A stretch of DNA of 64,000 bases, taken from contig JAHQIW010000071.1 in assembly GCA_019055375.1 (NCBI GenBank), forward strand, positions 1-64,000, in the 5' to 3' direction. This stretch comes from Parelaphostrongylus tenuis (Eukaryota > Nematoda > Chromadorea > Rhabditida > Metastrongylidae). The notes beneath the pieces are model-generated. The model saw only the letters and a list, made by a program, of their open reading frames with translations. It did not search any database and was not told where the DNA came from. Shown in pieces: positions 1 to 14,369 of this stretch. Both the position numbers and the translations under genes were made by a program. Positions within the stretch are counted from its first letter, which is position 1; each line of letters begins with the position of its first letter.

Positions 1-3000
1 CAAATTTTTCTTCGCTTGGTCAATGTGCTGGCATAGAATTTTTATGTTTGAGTTGTGGAAGAATTATTTGTTCTATTATTTTGAATTTAGTATTTTTATT
101 TTTATTTTATTTTGTTAATTGAGAGCCGCAGCAATCCTAGCCCGAGCAGCCCTAACCTATGTACAAGAAAGCAATTTGAACAAGTAGAGGAAATCCCTGT
201 AGTAACAGAAGAATTCGTTTATTTAGAATTTTTGGTTTAAGCGGAGAAAAAATAATCTAAATACCAATAGCAAAAATAACGCGACACGTGTGATTCGAGC
301 AACGCTACGAAGGCGCAACCACATCCGCATCCTAAACGACCAGCAATGCACGCCTTGGAAACTCAACCTTATTTTCTCTGCGCAGTGCAGTAAAAAGGTG
401 TTTTTAGAAGCAATCAGCATGTTGACATCATCAAGATTCACGCTCTCGAATATCACTAATACTCTGACGTAAGAGCTTTGTCCTACGAGAACTACACGTG
501 TGTGGAACACAAATCTATTTTTCTGTGCGCTGAAGAAGGTTTTCTAATGAATCAAATGTACTTTAAAATCCTAAATTTAGGCTATCTAATGGTTAGCATA
601 GTTCAGGGAAAGAGCTCTGTCCAGCGAAATGTAAACCGATATTGCGGAGTCGTGAAGAGCACAAATGTTGTTTGCACTGACACCGCTCTAGAAGGACCTT
701 TTAAAACAACACATGCACATTCTTGAATTCTCCGAGATTGAACGTTCTGAATAATCACTAAAAGTCTAGTGAAAATCCTTTGTCCCATTAGAAAATTCTC
801 TTTTAGAGCTTTTGTTTGAGAACAGAACATTATCTTCAATCTATATATCAATGTATGCATGTATAGTGGATTTCTGAGAGATTAAAAATTAGCACACGTG
901 CCAAAGTGGTAGGTGCTATAAATTTATTGAAATATAAGTAATCTCAAAGCAGAACTCCATTCCCTATTTTCCCAATCAGCTATTTTCAAATAATTTCTTT
1001 CACTAATATGGTTCAAAATAGCTAGAACCCAATATAATCATCGAAGTTATGCAAGACGCGCAAAAAGTTCTGACAGTCTTCATTCTGCTGAGTTGGCATA
1101 ATATATTTTGGTTATCACGCTGATAATTTTATTGAATTCTTTGTTTATTTTGATCTGGAATGTTTACATTCATTGCCTTTTTTCAGTTGAGCTTACAGCT
1201 ATGCTTATTCGTGAAAAAACAGCGAATCACATAGTTGAATTGCACAGATTCTCACCGCGGCAGAAACGTGTGCGAACATCTTGTGCAACTCAATTGCTGC
1301 AATTCGTTGATTTTCACGATTCGTAACTTAAGCAAAACTGAAAAAGGCAATAAATGGAACAGATTCAAGATCAAAAACAAGCAAAAAATTTCAACAATAT
1401 TGTCAGCGTTGATAACAAAAATAGATTAGAATCAAAATCAACAGAATGAAGTATAACAAGAACTTTTTAACAACCACTTTATTGATATCTATATTGTAGA
1501 TGTGAAACAATGAGTTAGATTTGCAGTTGCTTAGTATGCTACCACTATATAGAATACGAAATTGTTGAGGAACTCATGAAAGAAGCGGAAAATGTCCAGA
1601 TATTCACTTTCTGAATTCAATGAGATCAGTGCTGCTATACATAGGCGTCTAGCATCTGCACATTATTAATATATTCCACTTTATTTCATCAGTATCACAC
1701 TGTTTTTGCAACTGTGCTGGGCCGCAGTACTTTTGCCCATCCAATTCGTCTCCTCGTTTGCATGAGGATCCATCTTCTTGAAGATAGTCGAGCACATCTC
1801 ATTGCAGTCTCGAGAATAGCCAGACTGAAGCGTATTCCCCAAGACCTTCGTTGTTGATCACCGCAGAGTATTGGAGTCGGTGGGGGTTCAGTACCGATCG
1901 AGCCGGTCCGAGCAAAATACACCCCTCGGTCACAGGCCCTTAAATCTGCATATTATCAAAACAAACTAGCGATCCAACTAGGATTTTACTCAAACACACT
2001 CCACCATATTGAATTTTAATTTGAGCGACTCAAATGATCTATATCGCAAGACCATGAAATCATGATCGAAGTTGAAGTGTCGAACACTCCAACAGAAAGA
2101 GGACATTGAGACGTTACGCCACCATAAAAATTTTATATAATACAAATTTTTTAGCCTTTTTGTCAAGACGAAAATACAACCAGGGTAGTTCGTCAGGATC
2201 TCACAAGGCATAAGATCTCCTGCCTAACTTGACTACTAACTATAAATTCTTAAATTTTCACACGATCAGATCTGATCAACTCTGAGGGCTTTATTTCTTT
2301 ATCCTTTAATACGAAGTAAGCATTGCTATGCTCTTTAGACGACAGTCTAACTACTTCGTTTGTGGGACATAATCATCTTTTTACTCTCCACAACGGTTTA
2401 TAGATGCTCCATTTTAATAATCAAATTTCGCCTACAATTTTCAAAGAGTTTGAGATAGTCGAGCGATTGTTTGAAAGTCTACTGATAAGCAAAACTTCAG
2501 AAATTGGGAAATGGAAATCAAAACCAAACACGTACTGCAGGGAAGAACGCCCCTAATCACAAGTGAATGAGATTGTTTTCTTTTAGGGCGAGAGGTACAT
2601 TCGCCAGTCTATATGATGTCTGCACGGTTGGTCTTCAATTGAGCAACTAGTGGTCAGGTCATCAGAGCGACTAGTATTTCAAAAGTTGTTTCATGCTAGG
2701 TGCAGTTGAAATTCAGTTTTGGCGAGTTTTCTCTTATGAAGTGATGGAGGTGTTTGATTCACAGGGTTATGAACAAACGTGGCCTTTCCAGGTCTGGAGA
2801 GGGCGAAACCGCCCGAAGCATTAATTGTTTGAGCTTTACTACGTCAACCTCAAGTTTTTTTACCGACAAGAGAAAAATTTGTGAACTACTGGAAAGTCAC
2901 CCATAAGTCTTAGCGAAGAATCAATAAGCATCACAGATGAGACAATTTTCTCTGGGCCGCTACAGCGCCAAAAAAGGTCTTCTAAGGGATTACAGCACAG

Positions 3001-4627
3001 TGTTTAAATCCCGTTTTTGAAGCAAACTGGAGATTATTGATGTATAGTGAAAGATTCTATCCAACAAAAAAGTGCTCCAAATACGCGTCCTATGATATAT
3101 CAAACAGGCTGTTCCAAGGGGTTGAATATGAAAACAAGCAATCCATATTTCAACAAAGTGATGTTACCCTAGGGTGGCCGTCACGTAGATTAGAAATACT
3201 GTAAAAGTATCTGAAAAATGTGTGCCACTTGTGGAGCAGGAAATCGGATAGACAAAGAATAGAAAGAATGAACAACAAAAATGAATTAATAATCAAGAAA
3301 CATTAGTTAGAGTTTTCTTAACTACATCTATGATAAGTTTAACGAATATAATTTGCCTATGAAATGACTTTAAAAGGTCTATCAATATATTATATCTTCT
3401 TGAGCTGGACGTTCACTATTTTGTCAACTACACGAAGATGAAGTAAAGGATATATATGACCCTTTCGTATATCACGTTTTTTTCTGATAAATACAGAGTC
3501 AAATAAAGGCTATCATGTGGACGAAGGAATTGGAAAATGGTAAGAAAATTCTAGCAGATCTATCTTTCCTTCCGTTTTTATTTCAAATCGACCCTTTAAG
3601 TATTCATGAATCCAGTAGTATTCAGATTAAAAATCCGACATTTACGTTAGCTCTTCAAAAATTCGTGGTAATACTTTTATTCAACTGTTTTCTGAAGCGT
3701 CGCTCATTACTACATGATCTGACAACATATTTTTGAGCCTTTCATGAAATTTTTCATTGGCATTTAAACATTGCAAGATACGTGTTTCGGCATTCCAAAC
3801 TCGTCCAGCTGCGCGGTGCCATTTCGTCTTAGCCAGTCCATTTCAGGTGGAGAACCCCCTCATATACAGGAGTGGTCGAGTAACATGTTACACTGCGCGC
3901 GTCTAAGCTGAGAATTTCACGTCACACACTGCAGAGATAACATATCAATCGACTACTAATCACTACAATGTTCGGTAATCCCGTCACTGGATATACAGTG
4001 GTACTCTTGAAGAAGCGTGTATTATCAAACGACATCTCTGATCACTCCGTCTACCGTGCTTGTATTCTTCATGTGTCTTATGAAAAATGAGTATCAGTTA
4101 TTTTATGCTTTTTCCACTCTGCTCCTCACTGTGACGTCTCTATGCTATTCCCAAAAACTTAGGCGTTCTAGAAGCGTACGCGTCGCATCGCTTAGATACT
4201 ATCTCTTGCCATATACGTCCCCTCCGCTCCGATTTACATTGCAAGCAAACTAGGCATCCCTTCACTCCGTCCTGTGTAAATTACTACCAAGCGTGTTTGA
4301 GAGGATAGAAAAACCTATTTGGTGGATTTATGGGATTCTATAAATCGCTGAAAATGCCAAATACGCGTTCACTGCTGCTATGACTGAAGTCAAATAAATG
4401 TTGCATGTTCTTTGTTTATCAAATGTCTTCTCTTCTCCTGTTCTCTATAAATGAGGTAGATTTTTTTTTGCAATCCTTATCATTCTTCTAAATCGTTTTT
4501 TTTAATAAAAGCCTGTCTTTAATTGATAATTAGTGCCGTCTGTGCATTGGACTAGCGTCAATGGCTTGTTATATTCGAATGACTGACTATTCCACTTCTA
4601 ACAAGCCGTCTCGAATGGAATCACGCA

Positions 4628-4630
<3 letters not shown>
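1..4630. other. No supported gene
   Basis: AT-rich sequence with only short unrelated open frames on both strands. Near 2697-2850 a block ending AGGGCGAAACCGCCCGAAGC resembles 21560-21680, so it is an interspersed repeat. Confidence 0.6.

Positions 4631-4667
<37 letters not shown>
4631..4667. repeat. (AT)n microsatellite
   Basis: About 18 uninterrupted AT units. Confidence 0.97.
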
Positions 4668-4673
<6 letters not shown>

Positions 4674-5334
4674 CCCTGTATGGTTTCTCATATCTAGTAT
4701 AATCTTTCAACCAAAGGCAGAATGCATACTTTCCGCTGGAAAAAGGCTCTTTCCCCAACCTAATTTTTCCTATATTGGTCTTTTCAGTCAGGTATAATCA
4801 AAGTAAGAAAATGAACTACCTCCTCATAATCAATACACTTCGGCCATCCCACTCAGTATCCTTTTTGACTACATTGTTTCTCTTTATTTTCGAAGTAGCA
4901 ATTCACAATTTTTATTCACTCAGCAAAGTGCACGAGCATTGCCAGATAACAAAAAACTTGAAACCTTTTTCAAATGCGTTATTTTTTCTACTATTTGGCA
5001 ACAAAAACGTTTCTTTTCTAAGCCATACCATCCTTCATACTTTGACAACTAGCTTTCTAATTACCTTCAGGCTAGTCTCAGAAGTTTGCGTGTCCTTTTT
5101 TCCTTGAATAACCTTTCTTTTATAATGGCAATCAATTGGCTTTTCATTAGAGAAATTTTCATGTATGTATCTGCACAAATATATATTAATTAGGATTTTC
5201 TGTTCTCCGTGATTGTAAGCACACTGTAATCCCTTCTACTCAATCTTCCAAATAACTTTTTCAATATTTACATGTGTCTGCTTCTCCCAATACAGACAAT
5301 GTTCATCCATTTCCATCTGAATAAATAAATAAAT

Positions 5335-5465
5335 AATATTCCGCCGAACCTTACTGTGTTCTTCTACTTTACACGACCCGTCATCACAGTTCTCTGCATT
5401 GGTCCTAACACTTCTTGCATGTGCTTCGTTCTTCGCAATAATCCTCCACACTTCGAGCATTTCAC
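5335..5465 (-). mobile_element. SINE-like family 2, fragment
   Basis: Body fragment with the related frame RSVRTNAENCDDGSCKVEE; the tRNA-like end is absent. Confidence 0.5.
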
Positions 5466-6491
5466 GTGTTGCTACGACTGTTGCTTGAGCATTTTGTCAC
5501 GTTCATGAAAGTTGTTGGATGCTGGTCTATTTACTTTTATACCAATTTACTTAGCTATTTGCTCAAATTCCAGCTATCTTAATGATAAGCTTGTTCCACG
5601 AGAAGGACGTTTTAGTGCGTTGTTACAGTTGAAACATTATTGAGTTCCACACTCGGCGCCGGTCGGTCGCGCAGCGCAATTTACATGCGGTGTGCGGTGC
5701 GCGGCAAGTTTAGAACCCAACATTCTTTTAGCTGCCACGACGCACTAAAATTTTTTTCTCAAAAACTAAGCAAGTACGTGAAATTTTTGAGATTTGAGCA
5801 AGCGAATGGCTATGAAAGCCTGAGAGAAAAGCCGTGTCTAGCGAGAACTACTCAGATGTGCAACACAGTTATATCCTTGTTGCTACAGCTCGCAGAGGGA
5901 GTTCTCAACAGGCAAGCGCGCCATTAAATTCCATGGGATTTGAGCTACCGATTGGTTACTGAACGGCAGCTGCTTAATGCCATTGTTGCAATATTCATCA
6001 ATATACCGGTGAAAGGCATACGCGCCGCCTGTGAAATTTAATCAAAATTCAAGAGATGCAGGGCAATGAAGAGTTGTGGGGAAAACCAAGAACATTATCA
6101 AATTTGCCAAAATTTGTGCTATCGAATAGTTACTGAACTTGATGAGGAAAAGCTTTGCTTATCGAATCGTGCTTGAGTGCTAAACAACATTTCCTTTTAC
6201 TGTTGCAGCGTAGTAAAAAGACCTTTCAAAAATTAAAATAAGCCGCTCAAATTTTCGAGACTTGGGCTATCGAATAACTACTAAAATGTCTAGAAAGAGC
6301 GAAAGTTACGCTTTTTTGAATATGGGTGTTGATAGGGGAAGTATCGTATATTCGTTTTTTCTGAAACTCGGCAATGCGTTTTATGTCATTTTACAAAAGT
6401 TAGCTGGATTGTCTTGTTGACGTCTTCTTCTAGCAAATTACTTCGCATTTCCAGGGATTGGTGGAATGAGAGGACGAATGCTATCATGAAT

Positions 6492-6493
<2 letters not shown>

Positions 6494-6526
<33 letters not shown>
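6494..6526. repeat. (AT)n microsatellite
   Basis: About 16 AT units. Confidence 0.97.
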
Positions 6527-6528
<2 letters not shown>

Positions 6529-6970
6529 GTAACGATCTAAATAAATTGGATACCATTTTTTGTATCAAACACCCATTTTGTGGGATAAAACGCAAACCGA
6601 GAAGATAACAGTATTTCTTACGGAAATTCAGTATTCTGTTTGCTTTTTCCTCTCTTCACTTTTTTGCCTTGATTCGCTTTTAGCTTGTTCTATTTTCCTT
6701 TCCTTTTCTTCAGCTCTGATTGTTAAATACATCTCCAACATTTCCCACTGTCTTTTGCAGTAGTTTATAACGAAAGCTTGTCGTTGCTGTTGATGAGAAG
6801 CGTCTGGACCACTTTTCCAACGTCATGCATAATTTACTTTTTCTTTGTTGGCAGACGCGAGGTTGTTAAGAAGATTTATTCAACACAATACTGGCCAACA
6901 TTTTGACACTTACACCATCTTCATAGGTTGCTAAAGTTAATCAACCTGATATTTTGATTTGATATTTTGG

Positions 6971-7106
6971 TAAGGCCACCGCGAGTCATTTTAAAGGCCA
7001 GATGTGCATTCAATAACCTCAAACGAAGTTAAAAATTGAAGTCGAATGCATGACGCATCCCTCAGGGATTGATCAACGCCGAGAGCTTTATCCTTTATCC
7101 TTTTTA
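6971..7106 (+). mobile_element. SINE family 1, 3' half
   Basis: Matches the body from GGCCACCGCGAGTCATT to the CTTTATCCTTTATCC end; the tRNA head is missing. Confidence 0.8.
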
Positions 7107-7828
7107 TTTTGGTAAGTAATTCACTCAGGCAAACGCCTTCATAACTTCAGTAGGAAAAACTTTATTAATAAGATTTCGTTAATTTAGTAAACATCTTCTC
7201 TCGTCCTCTCACTGTTTTGAGCATTTTCCACCTGCGTGCCGTTCGGGCGAGATCATGCGGAGCGCGATTGCACTGTGCAATACGGCAATCAGTGCCAACA
7301 TTTGATGAACTTGTCTGCTTTGAACAAGCGAAATCACATGTACCTTATTGCCTCAATATCCTTTCATCTCGCTCAATACCAGAAAGTAAGCAAATCGGAT
7401 AGAAAACAAAAACCAAAGAACTGTTGTGCAAAAATAGTGCCTAGTGCCTGAGATATCAGGTCGTTGACGTAGAAGCATCTCGGCGCCCCTTCTCCGACCA
7501 CTCTCTCTAGGCGACATATTCTCTCAAAAACTAACTAGTTCTTTCGAAAATTCGCTGTCGCTGGTACAGCGAACTGAGGAAGTCTTTCTATGGACTAGCT
7601 CCAGTTCAAAATCTGTGTCCAAAGAGCTATTAAATGACTGCATTAAGCTTAACAGTGTCTGCAGAAAATGTCCATTGAACGTAAAATCCATTCATAACTA
7701 TGCGCACCGTCTGCAATGAGCACATACGCAAGTGCTCATAAAAGTGCAAGTCTTACCGAAAAGGTCAGAGCCAAGCAGATTAATCAATAGTTTTTTACAC
7801 TTGACTGAACTTACCCGTGGTTGCTATT

Positions 7829-8165
7829 GAAACATTTCTTGGGGTAATGTTTCGACATCTTCATCTTGCTTAGAGCTGAAGAAAAAAGTGTTGATTATCA
7901 CGAGTTTCGATCAATAGGTTTCAAAACATTAACCTTATTGTGTTATGGCTAATTGTGCTTAAGCTACTGCTACAGGATGGATAGTACACTGAATTGAAAA
8001 TCTATTCTTTGGTCAATAATCGGCAAACAACAAAGATGTCGTATGAAAAAAAAAAAACCCTGAGTGAGCCTCTTTGAAGCGGTGCTCCACCGATGAAAAT
8101 TTGACTCGAAACATTGGATCTGAAAAAGTTGAACACGTCGAAACGTTGGCAAAATCAAGGTTTCA
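7829..8165. mobile_element. MITE family B copy
   Basis: Inverted ends of about 40 bp: GTAATGTTTCGACATCTTC on the left and the complement of CCAACGTTTCGACGTGTTC on the right. No coding content. Confidence 0.55.
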
Positions 8166-10674
8166 ACACAAATCGTGTGAGCTCAGTCTTGTAAAACATT
8201 AGAAACTATTCTTGACGCGGTTGAGTGAACGTCGGTAGTAGACAGAACAATCCAGCAGGCTCGCATAGAGCACAAAGGTGTAACGGCGGAGCAAAGGTCT
8301 TAGGGGCATTAATCAAAAAATGGATACGTGAGAGTTTTGACATATTCTAACGAATTCCAAAAAAAAAAGAAATGGACCACAACAGAGAATGCCATTCTGC
8401 GCAATACCTCAGATCTGTGTGTTCATCTCAGCAAGGCACATCGCTCACGTATGACGATGCGGCTAGTCTCAAAAAAAAAAGCTACTGATTGAAACTCCAT
8501 GAAGCGCGAAGCGATGAGTTTCCAAGAGAGGCTATTCACCGCGCAAATGAGTCCGTATGTGATAAGATTCCTTGCTGAATTAGTGGAAATATTTAACTGA
8601 TTGGATTGCCCTTGAATTTGACAAATTTGACCCTTCCGCATGCTGAATAAGACGATAAAATTTAGAGTGTTGTGCTGAGCAAGTCGTGTTAACAACTCCA
8701 TTTTTGCACATCAAGAGAACAGTGAGTTATTTGACTATGATCGCGGTTTATCAAAGGAATTCGTTCCTAGGAATCTTTTCTAGCAATCTAGGAAGTTTGG
8801 ACACTGGAAGCGCAATTAATCGAGACGCCATGCAATTTGGGTCAACTGGGCCTCCATCTTGGGTGGTTAATTAGCACCACACTTCGGGAAATGCAAAGCT
8901 GACGACTTCCGACACACCCACTATATCTATCTATATCTATTTGATCCCAGCCAGATCATGTACCACCACATTCACTATATCTCCCGGGTGAGCAAATCAA
9001 TGCCGTCGTCTGGGAAGTCTTCACTCGATTTGATCTCAATTGAAGCGTTCATCACGGGCATCCCATGATTGCGCTAGGATCGGCACGATCATTCTCCAGT
9101 GACATTCATGAAATCAGCGGAACATAACCAAGCGCTAGCAGAACTTATATGAAAGTTCGAAGGCCGTCATTGAGCAAATGTCCGCGTCAACGAACGAATA
9201 AAAGAAGCGATGTGTTCGGTACAATATGTGGTGTATGATCATTTAATAAATAGAAAGTAGTATGATTTTTAGTTTCTCATCTTGCTGTTCTCTAGCTTTA
9301 TAATCTGTTCTATGCTGTTACTCTATTACACCAAGACAATTGGCATTCTTTTCATTTCCTCTAATTTCGCTTTTTTCAATTGAGATAGTTGCTTTCTAAT
9401 GGCAACTAAAAGACTCATGTTATATAGAACATCGCTAATTACAGAAAAGACTTTGCCTTATCCATCTGCTAGCATAATGTTGCAACTATATGATGCATTT
9501 CACCAAAATTCACCTCCTAAACATACTGTTCAAAGTATCTGGAAGAATTCTGCTATATATAAAATGTGTTTCACTATTTCTTGTAACCGACGGTTCTGTA
9601 CGATAATTGTGGCACACAGTAACACCTGGAAATGAGAATACAGTAAACTAGTGTTATGAGATGAACTTTACATGCCTCACATAAGAGAAGACTCCTTCCT
9701 AACAGACGCCAATTTGTGTAAATAGAGGACTTACGAAATATATCACTTGGCATGTTTGTAAAAGAGACTCAGATTTATTACTTCAAAGAAAATATTACCG
9801 TTTCTAGAATAAAGTTTCCATTTTCACACTATTTTACGAAAATTTTCTACAAGAAAATTCAAAACTTTGAAAAAACTAACTGGAAGAATTCGGATCTGAT
9901 TGGATAGATAATTTAACTCTGTAGATAATTTGATCAGCGCTTAGGTTAATGGGAAGTCGCTCCTAAGAATCGATGGATTTTAGTCTTAACTCAACTGATA
10001 CTGCACTATGAAATGATGAATTTTTATCTACATTTCAAACTTCACACCGTCTGTCATCATCTTTTACTGCTCTAATCTCATCACTTCTACTATTCAGTGA
10101 TTTTTCTCGCATTCATTGTACTAAAGAGCCCGAACATTTTGTGTACTCGTTCGAGTGTTAGTTTGAGAGTTTGTCTTCATAGATGCTGGTCGAGGCGAAT
10201 CTACTTACAATGTTGAAGATAGCTGAGCGAAGGCGTTCCTAGATGATTGCAAAAGAGTGTTGGGAATCCAACATTATGCTTCCTGATCAATTCTGATGAA
10301 CTCCATTAGCAACCGCTCGTCCACCTCCCATCTCCCACTTTACCTCACAATGGACTACTGATATACTCTTGCTGAAGGTTGTACTTACTTCCAAAACAGT
10401 ATTCGGGAGTACAGATCGATCAGTCACCTTTATCACCTGCCGTCCTGTTGATTATCGAGTTACTTCAGCGAGCATCAGGAAAATTTCGACAACCAATATG
10501 TTAGAAAGTTGACAACCTCAGTCAATGGGCGGGATTTCGTATACATATAGCACAGAAACCAGAGTTGTCGTTCCGAAACCCCTGAGAAAAAAATTCTACG
10601 AGATCCGCCTGAATCGTACATTTGCATGATATCCGTTTTACTTCAACATTGCCATTATATATATATACATATAT

Positions 10675-10978
10675 AAAGGATAAAGGATAAAGCTCTCGGC
10701 GTTGATCAATCCCTTAGGGATGCGCTATGCATTCGACTTCAATTTCTAACTTCGTTTGAGGTGATTGAATGCATATCTGGCCTTTACAATGACTCGCGGT
10801 GGCCTCCCGCTGAACCGAGTCAGTGCTGCTCATCCTCCCAGACAAGTCTGAGACCTGCCTGGTACCAATTCACCGACCCCGGAAGGATGGATGGCTTGGT
10901 GGGCCATGAGCGCGAGATCGAACAATTGACCTCGTGTGCGACGCAGGGCACCTCTCACCACTGCGCCACATGCGCTCC
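10675..10978 (-). mobile_element. SINE family 1, full copy
   Basis: Reverse complement of the same unit: GGATAAAGGATAAAGC tail at the left, tRNA-like head ending at 10978. It is followed by a TATA microsatellite and then the RTE element. Confidence 0.88.
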
Positions 10979-10979
10979 T

Positions 10980-11024
10980 ATATACATATATATGTATATA
11001 TATATATATGCATATGTATATATG
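10980..11024. repeat. Imperfect TATA microsatellite
   Basis: TATATACATATATATGTATA pattern between a SINE head and the start of the RTE element. Confidence 0.9.
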
Positions 11025-11029
11025 TTCAG

Positions 11030-14000
11030 AGCCTGGCAAGCTATACGTTGGATATCAAAATGCCAAAAACAGCAACAAATATGGGCCTCATTCCCCTGAC
11101 CCGAAAGAGCCCCTGGTACGGCAGCGCTAGGTAGGACGAGTACGGAGAGACTGCTAAAATCTCAGGGCCAAACTAGGCTGCCAAGATCGAAACTGACTAA
11201 AATGACGATCTGTACCTACAACGCAAGAACCCTTGCTCACGAATCCGCTGTAGAAGATCTATTGATTCAAGCAAGAAGAATAAGGTGCGACGTCATTGGC
11301 CTGGCTGAGACGAGAAGGCGCCATCCTTTTCACGCTGTCTATGACACCGGAGAAGAACTGTTCCTTGGTACATGCGATCGCAGAGGTGTCGGCGGCGTTG
11401 GCGTCCTCGTCAAATCGAATTTGACCGTGAGCATTGATTCGTTCGAACAACTAACAACCCGTATCGGACGATTACGGTTGAAACGATGTGGTTCTATGCC
11501 GGCTTTGAGCATCTTTGTTGCTTACGCACCAACATCAAGCTATGACGAAGACGAAGTCGAGGCGTTCTATATGGACCTCGAAAAATTCTCCAGAGAAGGT
11601 CATACATTCTTCAAGGTCATTGTCGGAGATTTTAACGCAAAAATTGGACCGAGAAGAACGTCTGAAGAACGTCACATAGGGACCCACGGACTAGAATGGA
11701 ATGAACAGGGTGAGAGGCTATCCGAGTTTATCATGACGACCCAAACCATCCATGGTAACTCGCAATTCCAAAAACCTCTTTCTCAGCGATTGACGTGGGA
11801 GTCTCCCAGTGGAGAGTACCATAACGAAATAGATCACATCCTGCTAAATCGAAGCTTTTGCCTACCCGATGTCGCTGTTGTTCCTAAGTTTTACACGGGA
11901 TCAGACCATCGCCTCCTTCGCGCAACGTTCCGTTTTTCGAGGAGAGGAGAGAAAGCCGCTAAATTCAAACAACAAAGTCCCAGAACTACCATAAACTGGG
12001 ATGTATTCAAATAATTAGTCGACTCTTGGGAAGATACCGTTTTCGACAACATCGACGAAGAATACGATCGACTCTTTGAATATCTTCACGTTAGCGCTAT
12101 AAAAGCCGAGAGTCCTAAGGTCACGATGAGACGCTTGTCTCCGCAGACACTCGAGCTGATACGTCAACGTGGAATCGCACGAGCTGCAGGCAACCGAAAC
12201 CTTACGTCCGAACTTGCGAAACGATGCAGAGAAGCGATGAAAGAAGACCTTAAAGAGAGAAGAGCAGCAGTTATGGCAGAAGCTTCAGAAGCTGGGAAGA
12301 GCATTCGCAAAGCCTAGCGAGGCTTCGCCAACTATAAGACGAAGATGATTGCACTCCGATACCCTGACGGGACACTTACAACTTCAAGAAGGGATATGGA
12401 GAAAATCATCCACCAATACTACTCGGATCTCTTCGCTAGCCATGTCCTCTTACCGTCATGTAAATCGAAAGAGGACGAATATGTTGTTCCACCGGTCCTG
12501 CCTTCCGAAATTTGACGTGCTGTATCGTCGGTGAAGAACAGAACAATACCCGTCCAGACAGGATTAGACCAGAACATCTGAAGAATCTGCCGCCAGCTCT
12601 CATCAACACCCTGGCTCGGCTCTTCAGTCGCTACCTGTCAGAATGTAGGGTCCCGATTCAATGGAAAACCAGCAAGACCGTATTGTTGTTTAAAAAGGGA
12701 AACCTTCACGACATAGGCAATTATCGCCCAATCTGCTTGCTGTCCGTTGTCTATAAACTCTTTACTCGAGTCATCCTAAACAGGACTGACAGAACACTGG
12801 ACGAAGGACAGCCATGCGACAAAGCAGGGTTCCGAAAAGATTTAGTACCATAGACCACATCCACACGATTACAAGACTCATCAAGTTTCACGAGAGTACA
12901 AGCAACCACTCTGTCTCACTTTCATCGATCTGAAGAAAGCCTTCGATTCAGTGGAAACAGAAGCGGTTATAGAGGCTCTGGATAACCAGGGCATCCCTAC
13001 TCGGTGCATGATGATCCTTTGTGAGCTTTACAAAGATTTCACGACCAAAATATCTCCATTCTATAACAATATAACCATTGACGTAAGAAGAGGCTTCGAC
13101 AAGGCGATACAATTTCGCCAAAACTATTCACTGCCACCCTACAAAACGTCATGCGAACATTAGAATGGGACGATATGGGAGTGAAAATTTACGGTCGACA
13201 GTTGAACCATCTTCGCTTTGCTGACGATATCGTTCTCATAACACCAAACATCAGTCAAGCGGAACGAATGTTGACCGATTTCGATAACGCCTGTGGGAAG
13301 ATTGGTCTTCAACTAATCTAACGAAAACAATGTTCATGAGGAACGGATGGGTTGCGAATGCCCCATTCACGCTCAACGGAACGACAATCTCCGAATGCTC
13401 CAGTTACGTCTATCTAGGTCGTGAAATCAACATGATGAACGACCTAGCTCCAGAGTTAAGCAGGAGGAAACGAGCGGCTTGGGGAACATTTAAGAGCATC
13501 GAAGATGTAGTGAAGATGACAAAGAACGTCCGACTCCGTGCCCACCTTTTCGACTCGACAATTATTTCTGCCCTAACGTATGCAGCAGAAACCTGTCGCT
13601 TCGTAAGCTGGAAGAAAGATCACTTGGCCGTTATCGAACGCGCAGTTGAAAGGTCGATGCTAGGAGTATCCCGTCTCTCGCAAATAAAAGAAAGGATCCG
13701 AAGTTCCGACCTACGTCAACGATCGAAAATCAGAGACGCCGTTCTACACGCCAGGATTTTGAGAATAAAGTGGGCCGGACACGTGATGCTCTTCAACGAC
13801 AACCGATGGACGAGAGCCGTTACCAGTTGGATTCCTCGGAACGCCAAGCGCTCTCAAGGAAGACCACTGATCCGTTGGTCCGATTTCTTAACGAAAGCGA
13901 TAGAAGAAAGATATGATGCTCAGCGAATCCCTAGAGCGAGGAGGACCCACTGGGCTACTCTTGCATGCGATAGGGAGATGGAAGTGTTGCTGAAGCCTGA

Positions 14001-14055
14001 TCGAGTCACTCGACGACCAACGAAATGACAGGTGATACAGGTGAGATGTGATACA
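11030..14055 (+). mobile_element. RTE-type non-LTR retrotransposon, long degenerate copy
   Basis: The best-preserved LINE in the window. An intact APE endonuclease frame runs from ATG at 11202 to a stop at 12012, with GDFNAK and SDHRLL motifs. Reverse transcriptase follows in several frames: a stretch around 12540-12850 (GNYRPICLLS), then LKKAFDS near 12930, and the catalytic FADD at 13217-13228. A C-terminal stretch 13330-14028 ends at a stop before a short repetitive 3' tail (GTGATACAG units). Stops or frameshifts at about 12014, 12316, 12854 and 13320 make it non-autonomous. It abuts a SINE and a TA-rich microsatellite on its left, where it appears 5'-truncated relative to the 45.4-kb copy. 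Confidence 0.93.
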
Positions 14056-14369
14056 GGTCGGTTTCTTTTTTTTGGAGTGCTTCTTCTCGCTTTCTACCAT
14101 TATGTCAGTCGACGACAAATTTGTCACTTATCTCGGCCGTCTTCTCATCGAGACAAGCATCGAAAAAGTTGAAGATGAAGAGAATATTTTGAACTCTTTC
14201 TTAAGCTTTTGTACAAGAGAGTGAGAAAATTAAATAAGGCAGAGTAGATTAACCCCTTGATCACGTTAGATGGTAATTAGGTAATTTACTGCCACCCAAC
14301 TTCTGTCGCTTTGAGAAAAGTAAATGCATTTGTGAAATACCGTCCCTTCCTAATTTTTTAGATTGCTTG

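Larger units (their letters stand above)
4668..10674. other. No supported gene; repeats only
   Basis: Apart from the SINE and MITE pieces listed, 5640-6420 holds a dispersed repeat (several GGCTATCGAAT-A-TACT-like blocks) that recurs near 17400, 44220-44580 and 59700. An (ATAA)n run lies at 5319-5337. Nothing else recognised. Confidence 0.55.

Noticed and set aside
135..234. Two overlapping open frames (one ending AALTYVQESNLNK, one ending EEFVYLEFLV) that look like a terminal exon
   Set aside because: Both frames are open, neither has a convincing acceptor (only TTGAG), and there is no upstream exon to test against.
1695..1922. Minus-strand frame with arginine-rich SSRRWILMQTRRRIGWAK
   Set aside because: No ATG context, no splice sites, no family; possibly repeat-derived but no second copy found.
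10761..11099. 112-codon plus-strand open frame
   Set aside because: It is the antisense of SINE family 1; a near-identical frame occurs opposite the SINE at 31.5 kb.
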